From Pseudomonadota bacterium (lineage in GTDB: Bacteria; Pseudomonadota; Alphaproteobacteria; Micropepsales; Micropepsaceae): DNA of 33,234 bases. The notes under the pieces are model-generated. The model made no database searches and was not told the origin of the DNA. It was given only the letters and a program-made list of their open reading frames with translations. Of this stretch, positions 23,880 through 33,037 are shown one piece after another. Position 1 is the first letter of the stretch. Each line of letters opens with the position of its first letter. The stretch spans positions 1 to 33,234 of the forward strand of contig JAFECP010000021.1 in the NCBI GenBank assembly GCA_018242105.1, in the 5' to 3' direction. Both the position numbers and the translations under genes were made by a program.

Positions 23880-24724
23880 GCGAGAAACGCCCGCATCGCA
23901 CGCTCGGCTTCGTCCGGCTGATCGCGATGCACGCCATGGCCCGCACCCCTGAAGATTTCCAGCTTCGCCACGCCTTGGGGCATGGCGTCGAAAATCTCCT
24001 GCGAGCAGACAACCGGGGTGATCGGATCGTAATCGCCGACCGTGATGAGCGTGGGGCATGCGATCTTGGACAGCCCCGCGCGCGCATCCATGGTGCGCAT
24101 TTCGCCGGTCGAGAAGTAGCGCAGCGTATCGCCGCGCAGGATGGCGCGGCGTCGCGCCTGCGCCTGCAATTCGGCGTTGCCGCCCGGCGGATTGTAGAAC
24201 GGCATGCACACGCGCATGTAATCGGCGATGGCGCCGTCGTCCGTCGTCGTCCAGAAGCGTTCGGCGATGGCGCGCGCGTCCTTGCCGCCGCGCTCTTCCA
24301 TCATCCGATAGGTCTCGTCGAAGCGCATGCGCGCGGCGGTGGATGAAAGAATGAGCTTTGACGGATGACCCGGATGGCGCGCGGCATAAGCCATCGCCAC
24401 CATGCCGCCGAAGGAATTGCCATAAACGACGGGCCTGGCGATCCCCAGAACGTCGCAGAACGCTTTCACATCGTCGCCCCACTGCGCGAGCGTCAGCGAG
24501 GATTGCTCGCCGGTGGAACGTCCGTTGGCGCGGTGATCGATATAGATGACCTGGTGGGAGTCGGCGAAGCGGTCGAAATAGGGCCGCATGGTCGAATGAT
24601 CGAAACCCGGACCGCCATGCATCACGATCAGCGCCGGGCGTTCCACCATGCGCTCGCCATCGACGGCGAGCCCCGAGCCTGCCGTGTCGAAGAAGATGCG
24701 CGCCGTGCCGACATCGGCAAACAT
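23876..24724 (-). CDS. Alpha/beta hydrolase, proline iminopeptidase-like
   Basis: The 282-residue enzyme from ATG 24724 has the oxyanion motif HGGPG (36-40), the nucleophile Ser104 in GNSFGG, Asp233 in GDYDPITP and His263 in GAGHG, a complete catalytic triad. HGGPG and the context IYIDHRANGRS are typical of prolyl iminopeptidases and related amidases or esterases. It has no signal peptide, so it acts in the cytoplasm. It overlaps the MHS transporter start by four bases and follows a peptide transporter gene by 69 bases, which supports a role on peptides or small esters. Confidence 0.85.
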   Translation of the reverse strand: MFADVGTARIFFDTAGSGLAVDGERMVERPALIVMHGGPGFDHSTMRPYFDRFADSHQVIYIDHRANGRSTGEQSSLTLAQWGDDVKAFCDVLGIARPVVYGNSFGGMVAMAYAARHPGHPSKLILSSTAARMRFDETYRMMEERGGKDARAIAERFWTTTDDGAIADYMRVCMPFYNPPGGNAELQAQARRRAILRGDTLRYFSTGEMRTMDARAGLSKIACPTLITVGDYDPITPVVCSQEIFDAMPQGVAKLEIFRGAGHGVHRDQPDEAERAMRAFLA

Positions 24725-24793
24725 GGATGGATCCCGTGGAAACGAGCCGCGACGATAGCGGCCCTGCCACAAAACACAAACGCCGCAGGAAAT

Positions 24794-26164
24794 CTAACTT
24801 GCCGTGCCGGTGAGGATGCGGTTGAGCGGCCTGGCCAGCAGGAATGCGAGCACGCCGCCGATTACCGCTATACCGCCTTCCAGGGTCCAGAAATTCGTGG
24901 GCGTCATGCGCTCGTAATAGGTGCCGATCCAGCCCACGAGAATGTTACCGGCGAAGAGCGAGAGGAACGCCGCGCCGATCAGCGTGGCCTTCCATCCCGA
25001 TGGCGCCGCGCGCGAAATCAGAGCCAAGAGCGGCGGCCAGTAGTAAAGGAACGCCACGCCCAGCAGCACATCGTAGAGCACCGGGAAAATCGCGGGCACA
25101 CGCTCGGCAAGCAGGCAACCGATCACCAGCGCGAAATTCGCTGCCGCCGCGATCCACGCGCCGATGCTGATCTTCATGACTTCGTTCGGTTCGCCGCCAT
25201 GTCGATCCTGCCAGCGCCACAGCGCGATCAGCACGGGCACGAACACGATGCTGATGAACGGATCGATGGAGTTGAACCAGGATGTCGGGATGTGGAAGCC
25301 GAAGAAATCCAGATTCACATGCGCGTCGATCCAGACAAGGCCGATGCTCGAATTCTGGTAATAGGCCACGGATTGCGGGACGGTGAGCGCCATGGCCACA
25401 ACCAGAGCGCCGATCACGCGCCATTGCTGCGCATCGAGCGGCGCGACATCGGCTTTCGTGCGATTGGCCTTTGGCGTTTCCTCGGCGAGCGTGCGATAGC
25501 CCGCGATGTAGGTCGCAAGGCCCGTCAGCATCAGGACGCCGGCAAGGCCGAAACCCGCATGCCAGCCATAGATCTGCGCCAGCAATCCGCAGATCAGCGG
25601 CCCGAGTGTCGCGCCGACATTGATGCCCATGGAGAAGATAGAGTAACCGCGCGTGCGGCCCGGCCCGTCATCTTCCGCGTAAAGCTGGCCGACCTGCGTG
25701 GAGATATTGCCCTTCAGCAGGCCGCAACCGGCGATCAGCAGGAACAGCGCGAGCAGGAAGGATTGATCCAAGGCCATGGCGATATGGCCGCCGCTCATCA
25801 GGATCGCGCCGAGCATCACCGCATTGCGCCGGCCCAGCCAGCGATCGGCAATGATCCCGCCGAACACCGGCGTGAAATAGACGAAGCCCGTATAGAGCCC
25901 GTATATCTGCGAGGCGAGCGCCAATGTCGACATCGGCCCGAAGACCGATTCAAGCCCGGCGCGGAACGATGCAAAGCCCGCGATGTTTTCGATATGGCCG
26001 GGCATGAACAGCGCCTGGGTCATATAAAGCACCAGCAGCGCCGTCATGCCGTAATAGGAAAATCGCTCCCACGCTTCGGTGAAGGAGAGATAGGCCAGCG
26101 CCTTCGGCTCGCCGAAGAACGTGCCTTGCCTGGGAGACGCGGTGCCGTTTGCGAGTTCAACCAT
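24794..26164 (-). CDS. Proton-dependent oligopeptide (POT/PTR) transporter
   Basis: The 456-residue membrane protein has the POT signature ExxER in EAWERFSYYGMTALLVLYM (segment 1), the GGIIADRWLGRRNAVMLGA segment 2-3 loop, and IAGCGLLKGNISTQVGQLY followed by RTRGYSIFSMGINVGATLGPLICG, the signature for di- and tripeptide symporters. About 12-14 segments are predicted by eye. It imports small peptides with protons. It starts at ATG 26164, overlapping the preceding gene by eight bases, so the two are coupled. Confidence 0.9.
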   Translation of the reverse strand: MVELANGTASPRQGTFFGEPKALAYLSFTEAWERFSYYGMTALLVLYMTQALFMPGHIENIAGFASFRAGLESVFGPMSTLALASQIYGLYTGFVYFTPVFGGIIADRWLGRRNAVMLGAILMSGGHIAMALDQSFLLALFLLIAGCGLLKGNISTQVGQLYAEDDGPGRTRGYSIFSMGINVGATLGPLICGLLAQIYGWHAGFGLAGVLMLTGLATYIAGYRTLAEETPKANRTKADVAPLDAQQWRVIGALVVAMALTVPQSVAYYQNSSIGLVWIDAHVNLDFFGFHIPTSWFNSIDPFISIVFVPVLIALWRWQDRHGGEPNEVMKISIGAWIAAAANFALVIGCLLAERVPAIFPVLYDVLLGVAFLYYWPPLLALISRAAPSGWKATLIGAAFLSLFAGNILVGWIGTYYERMTPTNFWTLEGGIAVIGGVLAFLLARPLNRILTGTAS

Positions 26165-26885
26165 GTGCGTTCGCTTTCGTATCGTGCGGCATCGCCATGG
26201 GGCGACAGATTGCAGCCTTTGCCTTTTCGCTCAAGGCCGTTCTCACCGCATCACCGAATACGGATGGCGCGACGAGGCCCGTCGCCTGCACAGCCTTGCG
26301 CAAACTATCCGCCGTTCTGCCCATGAGGATGTTGGTATCCGATGCTTGCGCCAATGTGATCCGCAACTCCTCCGCCTCTTCATCGCTCAGCCGCCGGCCC
26401 GGACCGATCATGGTGTCCAGGATTGTCCAATGCGCCTCTTCCTGATCGCTGAGGCCACTGAGAAATGCCGTCGTTTGCGCGATCACCGAGTAATCGATCG
26501 TCTTCTGCCGCGGCAGATGCGAAACGGTCTGGTTGGCGACGAGCGCTTGCCATGATCCGATCGTCCACGGCGTGAACGGCGGATGACCGACCGCATCCAG
26601 CGCAGGCAACCGGCCATCTTCGGACGCCCACTGCACAACCGATGACAAAAATGCCAACCGCTGCGTGATGCATTCGCCCTGCGCCTCCCGCAGTGCCGCG
26701 TTTTGCACTTCGCGCGCGAACGCCCCCTTCAGGATCGCCTCGCCTGCATCGACCTGATGCATCCAATGGATCGCTTCCACCGCCTGCTCTGCGCCCAGCG
26801 CAATCACCACGCCGATCACGATGATGCCGATTTCCTTCAGCAGCTCGCGCCAGCCATGCACTGCTTTCGGTTTGTGTATTTCCAT
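26157..26885 (-). CDS. Single-span membrane protein of unknown function
   Basis: This 242-residue protein has a short N-terminal cytoplasmic stretch, one membrane segment (about 15-36, LLKEIGIIVIGVVIALGAEQ), then a long soluble helical part. The N-terminal HGWRELLKEIGIIVIGVVIALGAEQ motif recurs in alphaproteobacterial proteins of unknown function (inferred from memory of the pattern). I chose ATG 26885, six bases after TTGGGGGCG; ATG 26903 is also possible. Its 3' end overlaps the POT transporter start by eight bases, which suggests a linked role in peptide uptake or membrane assembly. I do not assign a function. Confidence 0.65.
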   Translation of the reverse strand: MEIHKPKAVHGWRELLKEIGIIVIGVVIALGAEQAVEAIHWMHQVDAGEAILKGAFAREVQNAALREAQGECITQRLAFLSSVVQWASEDGRLPALDAVGHPPFTPWTIGSWQALVANQTVSHLPRQKTIDYSVIAQTTAFLSGLSDQEEAHWTILDTMIGPGRRLSDEEAEELRITLAQASDTNILMGRTADSLRKAVQATGLVAPSVFGDAVRTALSEKAKAAICRPMAMPHDTKANAHG

Positions 26886-27096
26886 ATCGCGCCCCCAAGA
26901 CATCGCACTTTAGACAGGTGCGTCGCGCGAAGTCGTCTGGCCTGTTCGGCATTTCGCTTTCACCTCAGCCGGTGGGCAAAAAGCCCTGATAAAACCGTTG
27001 GTTATGAGACGGCAATGGGTGCAGTTCGCGCAGCCGCTCGCATCGGCTGCGGCAATGCTGGCCCTGGCGCCAACCTCGCATCCGCGGCCTCGGCGT

Positions 27097-28989
27097 TCAG
27101 CGCGCCGCGGCCGTGTCTTTCGCAACCGCGGCCCGTTCCGCCGGCATGAGATAGAGCCCCGCAGCGATGGCGAGTTGCTTTTTCGCGGCGTCCTTGTTCC
27201 CGGAATAGAGAAGCGCTTCGCCCCATTTCCAATGCAGGCGGCCCCAGTGGGGTGCGTACCGGTTCGCCTGCTCGAATTTTGTCAGCGCCAGATCGGAGCG
27301 GTTCTGTGCCATCAGCGCTTCACCCCAGCCTTCCAGCGCATCGGCGAAATGCGGGCCTTTGCGATTGGCCGAGCGGAATTTCTCGATTGCCCCCGCGGCA
27401 TCGCCTTTCTGCAGCAGCATCATGCCCCAATCGGTATCGGCGAAGGGAATGGAGGGTGAGCGTTGGGAAACCATGGCCAGCCAGTATGCGGCGGCGCCCC
27501 ACCGATGCTGGACCATGTCGATGCGCGCCCGCGCCCGCGCACACAGGTCGCAATCCGGCGGTGTGTGCTCGATGCGCGAATTCGCATCGTGGATGTCGCC
27601 CTTCATCGCCATCGCGGCCGCGGCGAGCGGACGGATGAACCGTTCCTCGAAGCTGATGCCGGCCTGCCCGAGATCGGCGGCCATGACTTCCAGCGCGTCG
27701 GCCACCGCCAGCGCATCCGACCAGCGGCCCAACTGGAAATAAGCGCCCAGCATGACCGCGGTGCGATTGAGGATGACATTCTTGTCGGTGGATAGCGGGT
27801 TATCCGAGATCGCGCCATGCACGCCTGGACCATCATGCAGGAACGCATAGGCGACAACATCGACCTCGCGCAGATTCTCAAGCTGGTTTCCCGCATCGGG
27901 AAGGTTTTCGCCTTCCGCGTCGAGGCGCAACTGTTCCTGAAAATCGCCGACGCTGCCGGCGTTCGCCGCTTGCGCCGCGCGCGCGGTAAGGGCCGCGGAC
28001 CTCGGGTCCATGTCGGAAGCATCGCCGCTTTTCAACGCCTTCACCAGCTTGAGGCTCCATTCGTAGGACTCCTCGTCATGCTGAAGATTTGCTTCCTCCT
28101 GCGATAGATTGAGAAGCGCCATCGCGAAATTCGGACGCAGCGCGAGCGCCTTGTGAAGGACTCGAATGCTTTCGTCGTGCTGATTGCGGGTCTTGTAGAT
28201 GTTGGAAATGCCGATATAGGCCCAGGCGCGCTCGTTCAGCGAGCTGTTCGCCGCAAGTCTGCGATATACCGCATCGGCCTTGCTCTGATCGTTCACATTC
28301 TGGCTGCTGAGATAGACCGCATAGCGGTAAGGCTGCGTGCGCAGATAGACGCTCTCCGCCGCCTTCTGCAGAAGCTGGTCGAGATCGGCTTGCTTGCCGG
28401 CGAACACCGGGCCGGCATCGCTACCCACGCGCGCTGTCAGGATGAGGTTCCCCGCCGCGTCGCGGTAAAGTTCGCCACTAATGTGCGTTTCATTGCCAAG
28501 CCAACCGCGCAGATAGCTGTCGAGCTGGCCGATGGAGACGCCCGTTTCGGGAATCTGCACCTTGATGTCCTTGCCCCAGTCGTTCGCGTAGCTAGAGGCC
28601 GCGCGGCTGGACACCGTCCTGGCCTGAAGCGCCGACAGCTTGTCGAGCAGGCGCGCGGCGACGACCTCGCCCGTCAGGCCCCGGCTCGTCATGTCGGCGG
28701 GCACCGAGAAACTTTCGATGACCAGGCCGTTATCGTGCGCCGCCGACCACACGGCAGACGCGATGCCGACGAAAATCAGCAGAATGACGAGGCCCAGAAC
28801 GATCTCGGCAGACGTGTAAAGCCATTCCCGGAAATGGCTGAGATGAAGCTGATGAAGCTGCTTGCGCAGGACTTCCGTCTTGGCCCGCAGGAAGTTGGAG
28901 GCGACGTCCGCATCGGCTCCGGCGGCGGAAAGCCGTTCGAACGCCAATTCCTCTGCGATATCCTCGTCATCGTCTTTCTGGTCGGCCAT
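27097..28989 (-). CDS. Membrane-anchored TPR-repeat protein
   Basis: The 630-residue protein has an acidic, helical N-terminus, one membrane segment (about 62-82, AEIVLGLVILLIFVGIASAV), and a large C-terminal part. Residues about 90-195 form a conserved block (GLTGEVVAARLLDKLSALQ, then KVQIPETGVSIGQLDSYLRGWLG and THISGELY) that recurs with TPR repeats in alphaproteobacteria. The remainder has TPR-like helix pairs (about 215-330 and 500-620; for example LNERAWAYIGISNIYKTRNQHDESIRVLHKALALRPNF). The domain likely mediates protein contacts at the membrane. No function is known. It is monocistronic by spacing. Confidence 0.75.
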   Translation of the reverse strand: MADQKDDDEDIAEELAFERLSAAGADADVASNFLRAKTEVLRKQLHQLHLSHFREWLYTSAEIVLGLVILLIFVGIASAVWSAAHDNGLVIESFSVPADMTSRGLTGEVVAARLLDKLSALQARTVSSRAASSYANDWGKDIKVQIPETGVSIGQLDSYLRGWLGNETHISGELYRDAAGNLILTARVGSDAGPVFAGKQADLDQLLQKAAESVYLRTQPYRYAVYLSSQNVNDQSKADAVYRRLAANSSLNERAWAYIGISNIYKTRNQHDESIRVLHKALALRPNFAMALLNLSQEEANLQHDEESYEWSLKLVKALKSGDASDMDPRSAALTARAAQAANAGSVGDFQEQLRLDAEGENLPDAGNQLENLREVDVVAYAFLHDGPGVHGAISDNPLSTDKNVILNRTAVMLGAYFQLGRWSDALAVADALEVMAADLGQAGISFEERFIRPLAAAAMAMKGDIHDANSRIEHTPPDCDLCARARARIDMVQHRWGAAAYWLAMVSQRSPSIPFADTDWGMMLLQKGDAAGAIEKFRSANRKGPHFADALEGWGEALMAQNRSDLALTKFEQANRYAPHWGRLHWKWGEALLYSGNKDAAKKQLAIAAGLYLMPAERAAVAKDTAAAR

Positions 28990-29114
28990 CGGCTGCCCTC
29001 GCCTGCGCCGTCCTTATAGCGATTGCCGGGCGTTGGCGGGAAGCGCCAAGCGGCTGTTTGCCCCTGCGAATTTGGCTTCCTATGATGCAGAAAAGAGATG
29101 GGGAGCCGAAGGGA

Positions 29115-30743
29115 ATGCTAGGACAGATGCAGGACTGGCCGTTGCTGGTCCACAAGATCATCGATCACGCAGCGCTGTATCATGGCGACCGCGAAATGGT
29201 GACGCGCGAGGTCGAAGGCGCGATCACGCGCACGAATTATCGCACCATCGCAAGCCAGGCGCGGCGCATCGCCAAGGCTCTGGTGAAAGCGGGCATCAAG
29301 CCCGGCGACCGCGTGGGAACGCTGGCCTGGAATACGCACCGGCACCTCGAAGCCTGGTATGGCATCGCCGGCATGGGCGGCGTCTATCACACCCTGAATC
29401 CGCGCCTGCATCCCGACCAGATCGCATGGATCGCCAATCACGCCAGCGACAAGGCGCTGTTCTTCGACACCACCTTTTTGCCCATTGTCGAGCAGATCGC
29501 ACCCAGGCTGAAAAAAGTGAAATTCTTCGTCGCGATGACCGATCGGGCGAACTTGCCGAAATCCAGGATCAAGAAGCTCTATGCTTACGAAGATTTCATC
29601 GCGAAGCATGACGACAAATTCACCTGGAAAGAATTCGGCGAGGACACCGCCTGCGGGCTTTGCTACACCTCCGGCACGACGGGAAATCCCAAAGGCGTTC
29701 TCTACTCGCACCGCTCCAATGTCATTCATGCCCTCATGGCGGGGCAGACCGACGCGCTCGGCGTCAGCGGCAGCGACACCATTTTGCCTATCGTTCCGAT
29801 GTTCCACGCCAACGCCTGGGCGCTCGCTTTTGCCGCGCCGATGATCGGCGCCAAGCTGGTGATGCCCGGTCCCAGGCTCGACGGCGCGTCGGTGTGCGAA
29901 CTGCTTGAAACCGAAAAGATCACCATGAGTGCGGCGGTGCCGACCGTATGGCTGGGCCTGCTGCAATATCTGGAACAGACGGGGAAGATGTTGCCGCATC
30001 TGCGGCGCGTGGTGATCGGCGGCTCGGCCTGCCCGCGCTCGATGATAGACACCTTCGAAAACAAATATGACGTCGAGGTCGTGCATGCCTGGGGCATGAC
30101 GGAGATGAGCCCGCTCGGCACGCTGGGCAGCCTGAAATCCCATCTCACCGGTCTGCCTTACGAAGAGAAGCTCGACATCAAATGCAAGCAGGGCCATCCG
30201 CCGTTCGGCGTCGAGATGAAGATCGTCGATGACAAGAACAAGGAACTGCCGCGCGACGGCAAGACATTCGGCCGTCTGAAAGTGCGCGGCCCCGCCGTGG
30301 CGAAAGGCTATTTCAAGGGCGATGGCAAAAGCGCGTTCGACAAGCAGGGCTGGTTCGATACCGGCGACGTGGCCACGCTCGACAAGGATGGCTACATGAC
30401 CATCGTGGATCGCGCCAAGGATGTGGTGAAATCCGGCGGCGAATGGATATCGACCATCGACATCGAGAATCTCGCAGTTGGCCATCCCGCCGTCGCAGAA
30501 GCCGCGGTGATCGGCGTGGCGCATCCCAAATGGGATGAGCGGCCGCTGCTTATTATTGTATTGAAGCCCGGCAAGACGGCGACAAAGGACGGCATTCTCA
30601 AATTCCTCGAAGGCAAAATCGCCAAATGGTGGATGCCCGACGATGTTGTGTTCGTGGATGAGATACCGCATACCGCAACGGGAAAAATCCTGAAGACGGC
30701 GCTCAGGGAACGGTTCGGCAAGCACAAGCTGCCCGCCGCCTGA
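29115..30743 (+). CDS. Fatty acyl-CoA ligase (DmdB-like, ANL superfamily)
   Basis: The 542-residue enzyme starts at ATG 29115 in MLGQMQDWPLL, the usual N-terminus of this group; GGGGAG lies about 10 bases upstream. The ATP-binding loop YTSGTTGNPKG is at 184-194, a GWFDTGDVATLDKDGY segment and DRAKDVVKSGGEWIS follow, and the catalytic lysine in TATGKILK is Lys524. It activates fatty or related carboxylic acids with ATP to acyl-CoA. The sequence is closest in wording to the DmdB-like 3-(methylthio)propionyl-CoA ligases, but the whole group is broad and the substrate is not fixed. It could feed the beta-oxidation unit at 13839-18705. A DUF1499 gene follows by 22 bases. Confidence 0.9.
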   Translation: MLGQMQDWPLLVHKIIDHAALYHGDREMVTREVEGAITRTNYRTIASQARRIAKALVKAGIKPGDRVGTLAWNTHRHLEAWYGIAGMGGVYHTLNPRLHPDQIAWIANHASDKALFFDTTFLPIVEQIAPRLKKVKFFVAMTDRANLPKSRIKKLYAYEDFIAKHDDKFTWKEFGEDTACGLCYTSGTTGNPKGVLYSHRSNVIHALMAGQTDALGVSGSDTILPIVPMFHANAWALAFAAPMIGAKLVMPGPRLDGASVCELLETEKITMSAAVPTVWLGLLQYLEQTGKMLPHLRRVVIGGSACPRSMIDTFENKYDVEVVHAWGMTEMSPLGTLGSLKSHLTGLPYEEKLDIKCKQGHPPFGVEMKIVDDKNKELPRDGKTFGRLKVRGPAVAKGYFKGDGKSAFDKQGWFDTGDVATLDKDGYMTIVDRAKDVVKSGGEWISTIDIENLAVGHPAVAEAAVIGVAHPKWDERPLLIIVLKPGKTATKDGILKFLEGKIAKWWMPDDVVFVDEIPHTATGKILKTALRERFGKHKLPAA

Positions 30744-30765
30744 CGCGCATCGAACGAGGCGGAGA

Positions 30766-31533
30766 ATGCGGGCACTGCCGGCGCTGGCAAAAACCACTTT
30801 CGCGGGATTCATCGTCTCGCTGACGGTGGGCCTCGTCGCAGCGTTCGGCACGCGTCTGGGATTTTGGAGCGTCGCGTTCGGCCTGCACACCTTGTTCCCA
30901 TGGTGCCTCGGTATCGGCTTCATAACTTTCGTCGCTGGTGTGGTCTGGATCTTGTGGGCGATGATCGCCAACGACAGCACCGGCGCGCGCTACGGCCTGA
31001 TCGGGCTTGCCGGCATCGTCGCCGTGCTGGTCAATCCAGTCCTGAAATATTGGGATGGCCACGGCATGCCGCCGATCGCGGATGCCACGACCGATACCGA
31101 GCACCCGCCGCAATTCGTTTCGTTGCTGACGCAGCGCGGCAACGATGCGACCCCGCCAGCCTACAATGGCGATGCGCCGATGGTGTTCGACGGCAAGCCC
31201 ACAACCGTGGCGCTGGTGCAGCACAAATATTATGGCGATATCCATTCGGTCGCGATCCTCATGTCGCCCGAACGCCTGTTCAAGCGCGCCGTTTCCGCCG
31301 CCTATGGCATGGGCTGGAATGTTGTCGCCATCGTGCCCGATGAAGGCCGCATCGAGGCGACGGACACGTCGCTGTTCTTCGGGATCACGGACGACATCGT
31401 CATTCGGGTGAAACCGTCCGGCATGGGCGCCAGGCTCGACATCCGTTCCAAGGCGCGGATGGACAGCGACAGCGGTAGCCGCAACCCGCAGCGCATTCGC
31501 AGTTTCATGAAGGAATTGGCGCAAATGCGCTGA
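30766..31533 (+). CDS. DUF1499 family membrane protein
   Basis: The 255-residue protein has about three membrane segments in its first 105 residues and then a soluble DUF1499 domain: PPIADATTDTEHPPQFVS, FKRAVSAAYGMGWNVVA, and IEATDTSLFFGITDDIVIRVKP ending DIRSKARMDSDSGSRNPQRIRSFM. The function of DUF1499 is unknown. ATG 30766 follows GGCGGAG. It lies 22 bases after the acyl-CoA ligase gene and probably shares its transcript. Confidence 0.8.
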   Translation: MRALPALAKTTFAGFIVSLTVGLVAAFGTRLGFWSVAFGLHTLFPWCLGIGFITFVAGVVWILWAMIANDSTGARYGLIGLAGIVAVLVNPVLKYWDGHGMPPIADATTDTEHPPQFVSLLTQRGNDATPPAYNGDAPMVFDGKPTTVALVQHKYYGDIHSVAILMSPERLFKRAVSAAYGMGWNVVAIVPDEGRIEATDTSLFFGITDDIVIRVKPSGMGARLDIRSKARMDSDSGSRNPQRIRSFMKELAQMR

Positions 31534-31582
31534 GGCTCAACGGATCGTTTTTGGAACAATTATCCTCCTCCAAATTCGTCTT

Positions 31583-31675
31583 GGCCGCCCTTGTGGCGGC
31601 CATCCATTTTCCAGAAGCCATGCCGGGGATGGCAAAGGATTCTGGAAAATGGATCACCGGGACGTCGCCCGGTGA
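31583..31675. repeat. Triple-hairpin intergenic element between convergent genes
   Basis: Three hairpins lie in a row. The first is GGCCGCC-CTTGT-GGCGGCC (31583-31601). The second has arms ATCCATTTTCCAGAAGCC (31602-31619) and an 18-base complement (31637-31654) with two mismatches, around a small inner stem. The third is TCACCGGG-ACGTCG-CCCGGTGA (31654-31675). It fills the gap between the convergent DUF1499 and MBL-fold genes and may terminate both. Its first part (TGGCC...GGCCATCCATTT) resembles the end of the 11164-11292 element. Confidence 0.65.
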
Positions 31676-31693
31676 TGACGGATTGGGAGAGGA

Positions 31694-32590
31694 TCAGACT
31701 ATCTCAGAACCTCCGAGGCGGTAACGGCCACCGTCATTGACGACACGGCTTTCACCTTCCAACTGGATAAGATGCGCCAGAACCGAACGCGACGCGGCCG
31801 GATGAAGCCGTTTGTCCACATCGGCATACATGCGCGCGACCATCTGCGGGATCGTCGCCACGCCATCCTTGATGCACGCGATGATCTGCCGCTCGCGATC
31901 CAGCCGGTGCTCCAGATACGCCGCAAGAAACGGCTTGGGGTCCGTTACCGGCGCGCCATGCGTGGGATAGAGAATGGCGTCGTCGCGCGCCATCAGCTTC
32001 TTCACGCTGGCCATATATTGCGCCATGTCGCCATCGGGCGGCGTCACCACCGTGGTGGACCAGCCCATAACATGATCGCCGGTGAAGAGCGCGTTCTCTT
32101 CCTTCAGCGCGAAACACATGTGGTTGGACGTGTGGCCCGGCGTGAAGACGCATTCGAAGGTGAAGCCGTTGCCCCGGACGATCTCGCCATCCTTCACGCG
32201 CACATCGGGCACGAACTGCATGTCGCCGCCCTCTTCCACACGCACGCCATCTTCCAGCTTGCCCGAACCGTGCGGACCGAACGCATAAGTCTTCGCGCCC
32301 GACCATTCCTTCAGCGGCTTCGCGGCGGGCGAATGATCGGCATGGGTGTGGGTGACGAGGATATGAGTCACGCGCCGCCCTTCGAGCGCGCGCTTGAGCG
32401 CATCGACATGAGACGTATCGTCGGGACCGGGATCGATCACCGCGACATCCTTGCCACCGACGATATAGACGCCTGTGCCCTTGAAGGTGAACGGCCCCGG
32501 ATTGTCGGCGACGACGCGGCTAATGAGCGGCGAGACGCGCACTTCGCTTTCATATTTCGCGTCGAATTCGCGGATGAAGGGGATCGCCAT
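31694..32590 (-). CDS. MBL-fold hydrolase, LACTB2-like
   Basis: The 298-residue protein has the metal site HTHADHS (His81, His83, Asp85, His86), GHTSNHMCF with a further His, and TGDHVMGWS. A C-terminal winged-helix tail (about 225-298; RLDRERQIIACIKDGVATIPQMVARMY) is typical of LACTB2-like proteins, some of which are RNA endonucleases. Other members are hydroxyacylglutathione or lactone hydrolases, so the substrate is open. ATG 32590 follows GGAAGGA by six bases and is one base after the stop of the preceding small membrane protein gene. Confidence 0.85.
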   Translation of the reverse strand: MAIPFIREFDAKYESEVRVSPLISRVVADNPGPFTFKGTGVYIVGGKDVAVIDPGPDDTSHVDALKRALEGRRVTHILVTHTHADHSPAAKPLKEWSGAKTYAFGPHGSGKLEDGVRVEEGGDMQFVPDVRVKDGEIVRGNGFTFECVFTPGHTSNHMCFALKEENALFTGDHVMGWSTTVVTPPDGDMAQYMASVKKLMARDDAILYPTHGAPVTDPKPFLAAYLEHRLDRERQIIACIKDGVATIPQMVARMYADVDKRLHPAASRSVLAHLIQLEGESRVVNDGGRYRLGGSEIV

Positions 32591-32591
32591 G

Positions 32592-32900
32592 TCAGTCCTT
32601 CCTGTGCGAACGCATGCGCGCCAGGCGCACATGCGCTTTCGGATTGGTGCGGCGGAGCATGTGTTTCACCATCATCGGCATGCGATGCGCCGGCCCTTCG
32701 ATGGTGCGGGAGAACCACTCGAAACGATGCCGCATATATTGCAGGAAACGGCGGAAGACCTTGGAATGCTGGGACAGGATCGCGCAGCCGATGAGGAACG
32801 GCACCACGCCGATCAGCGGTATGGGGATCGGCATGGGCGTGATGACGATGCCGCCGATCAGCAGCAACCATCCGATCACAAGATAAAACGCCCGTTTCAT
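32592..32900 (-). CDS. Small two-span membrane protein, PGPGW-like
   Basis: The 102-residue protein starts at ATG 32900, after AAGGCG. Two membrane segments are visible: LVIGWLLLIGGIVITPM and PIPIPLIGVVPFLIGCAIL. A strongly basic C-terminus (FLQYMRHRFEWFSR, then RMPMMVKHMLRRTNPKAH) is expected in the cytoplasm. The Pro-rich hairpin between the segments resembles the PGPGW family of unknown function, though the motif is not exact. It is one base from the MBL-fold gene, so the two are coupled. Confidence 0.65.
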   Translation of the reverse strand: MKRAFYLVIGWLLLIGGIVITPMPIPIPLIGVVPFLIGCAILSQHSKVFRRFLQYMRHRFEWFSRTIEGPAHRMPMMVKHMLRRTNPKAHVRLARMRSHRKD

Positions 32901-33037
32901 ACGCCTTGCCGCAACGCCAACTTCGCTTCGTCCGGCGCTGAAAGTGGTTTGCGCGCCGCCAAATTGCAATGCGGTTTGACCGGCGCTGTGACCGCGCATA
33001 GCCTGCCGCGCAATATCGCCATCTCGGGAGGAACATC

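Noticed and set aside
24365-26326. Long open frame on the plus strand (about 650 codons) opposite the POT transporter and hydrolase
   Set aside because: It is antisense to genes with clear family motifs, rich in His, Arg and Gln as expected of a high-GC shadow frame, and lacks domains and a ribosome site.
29118-30980. Long open frame (about 620 codons) on the minus strand opposite the acyl-CoA ligase
   Set aside because: It is the mirror of a well-supported ligase and has the same His/Arg-rich shadow composition.
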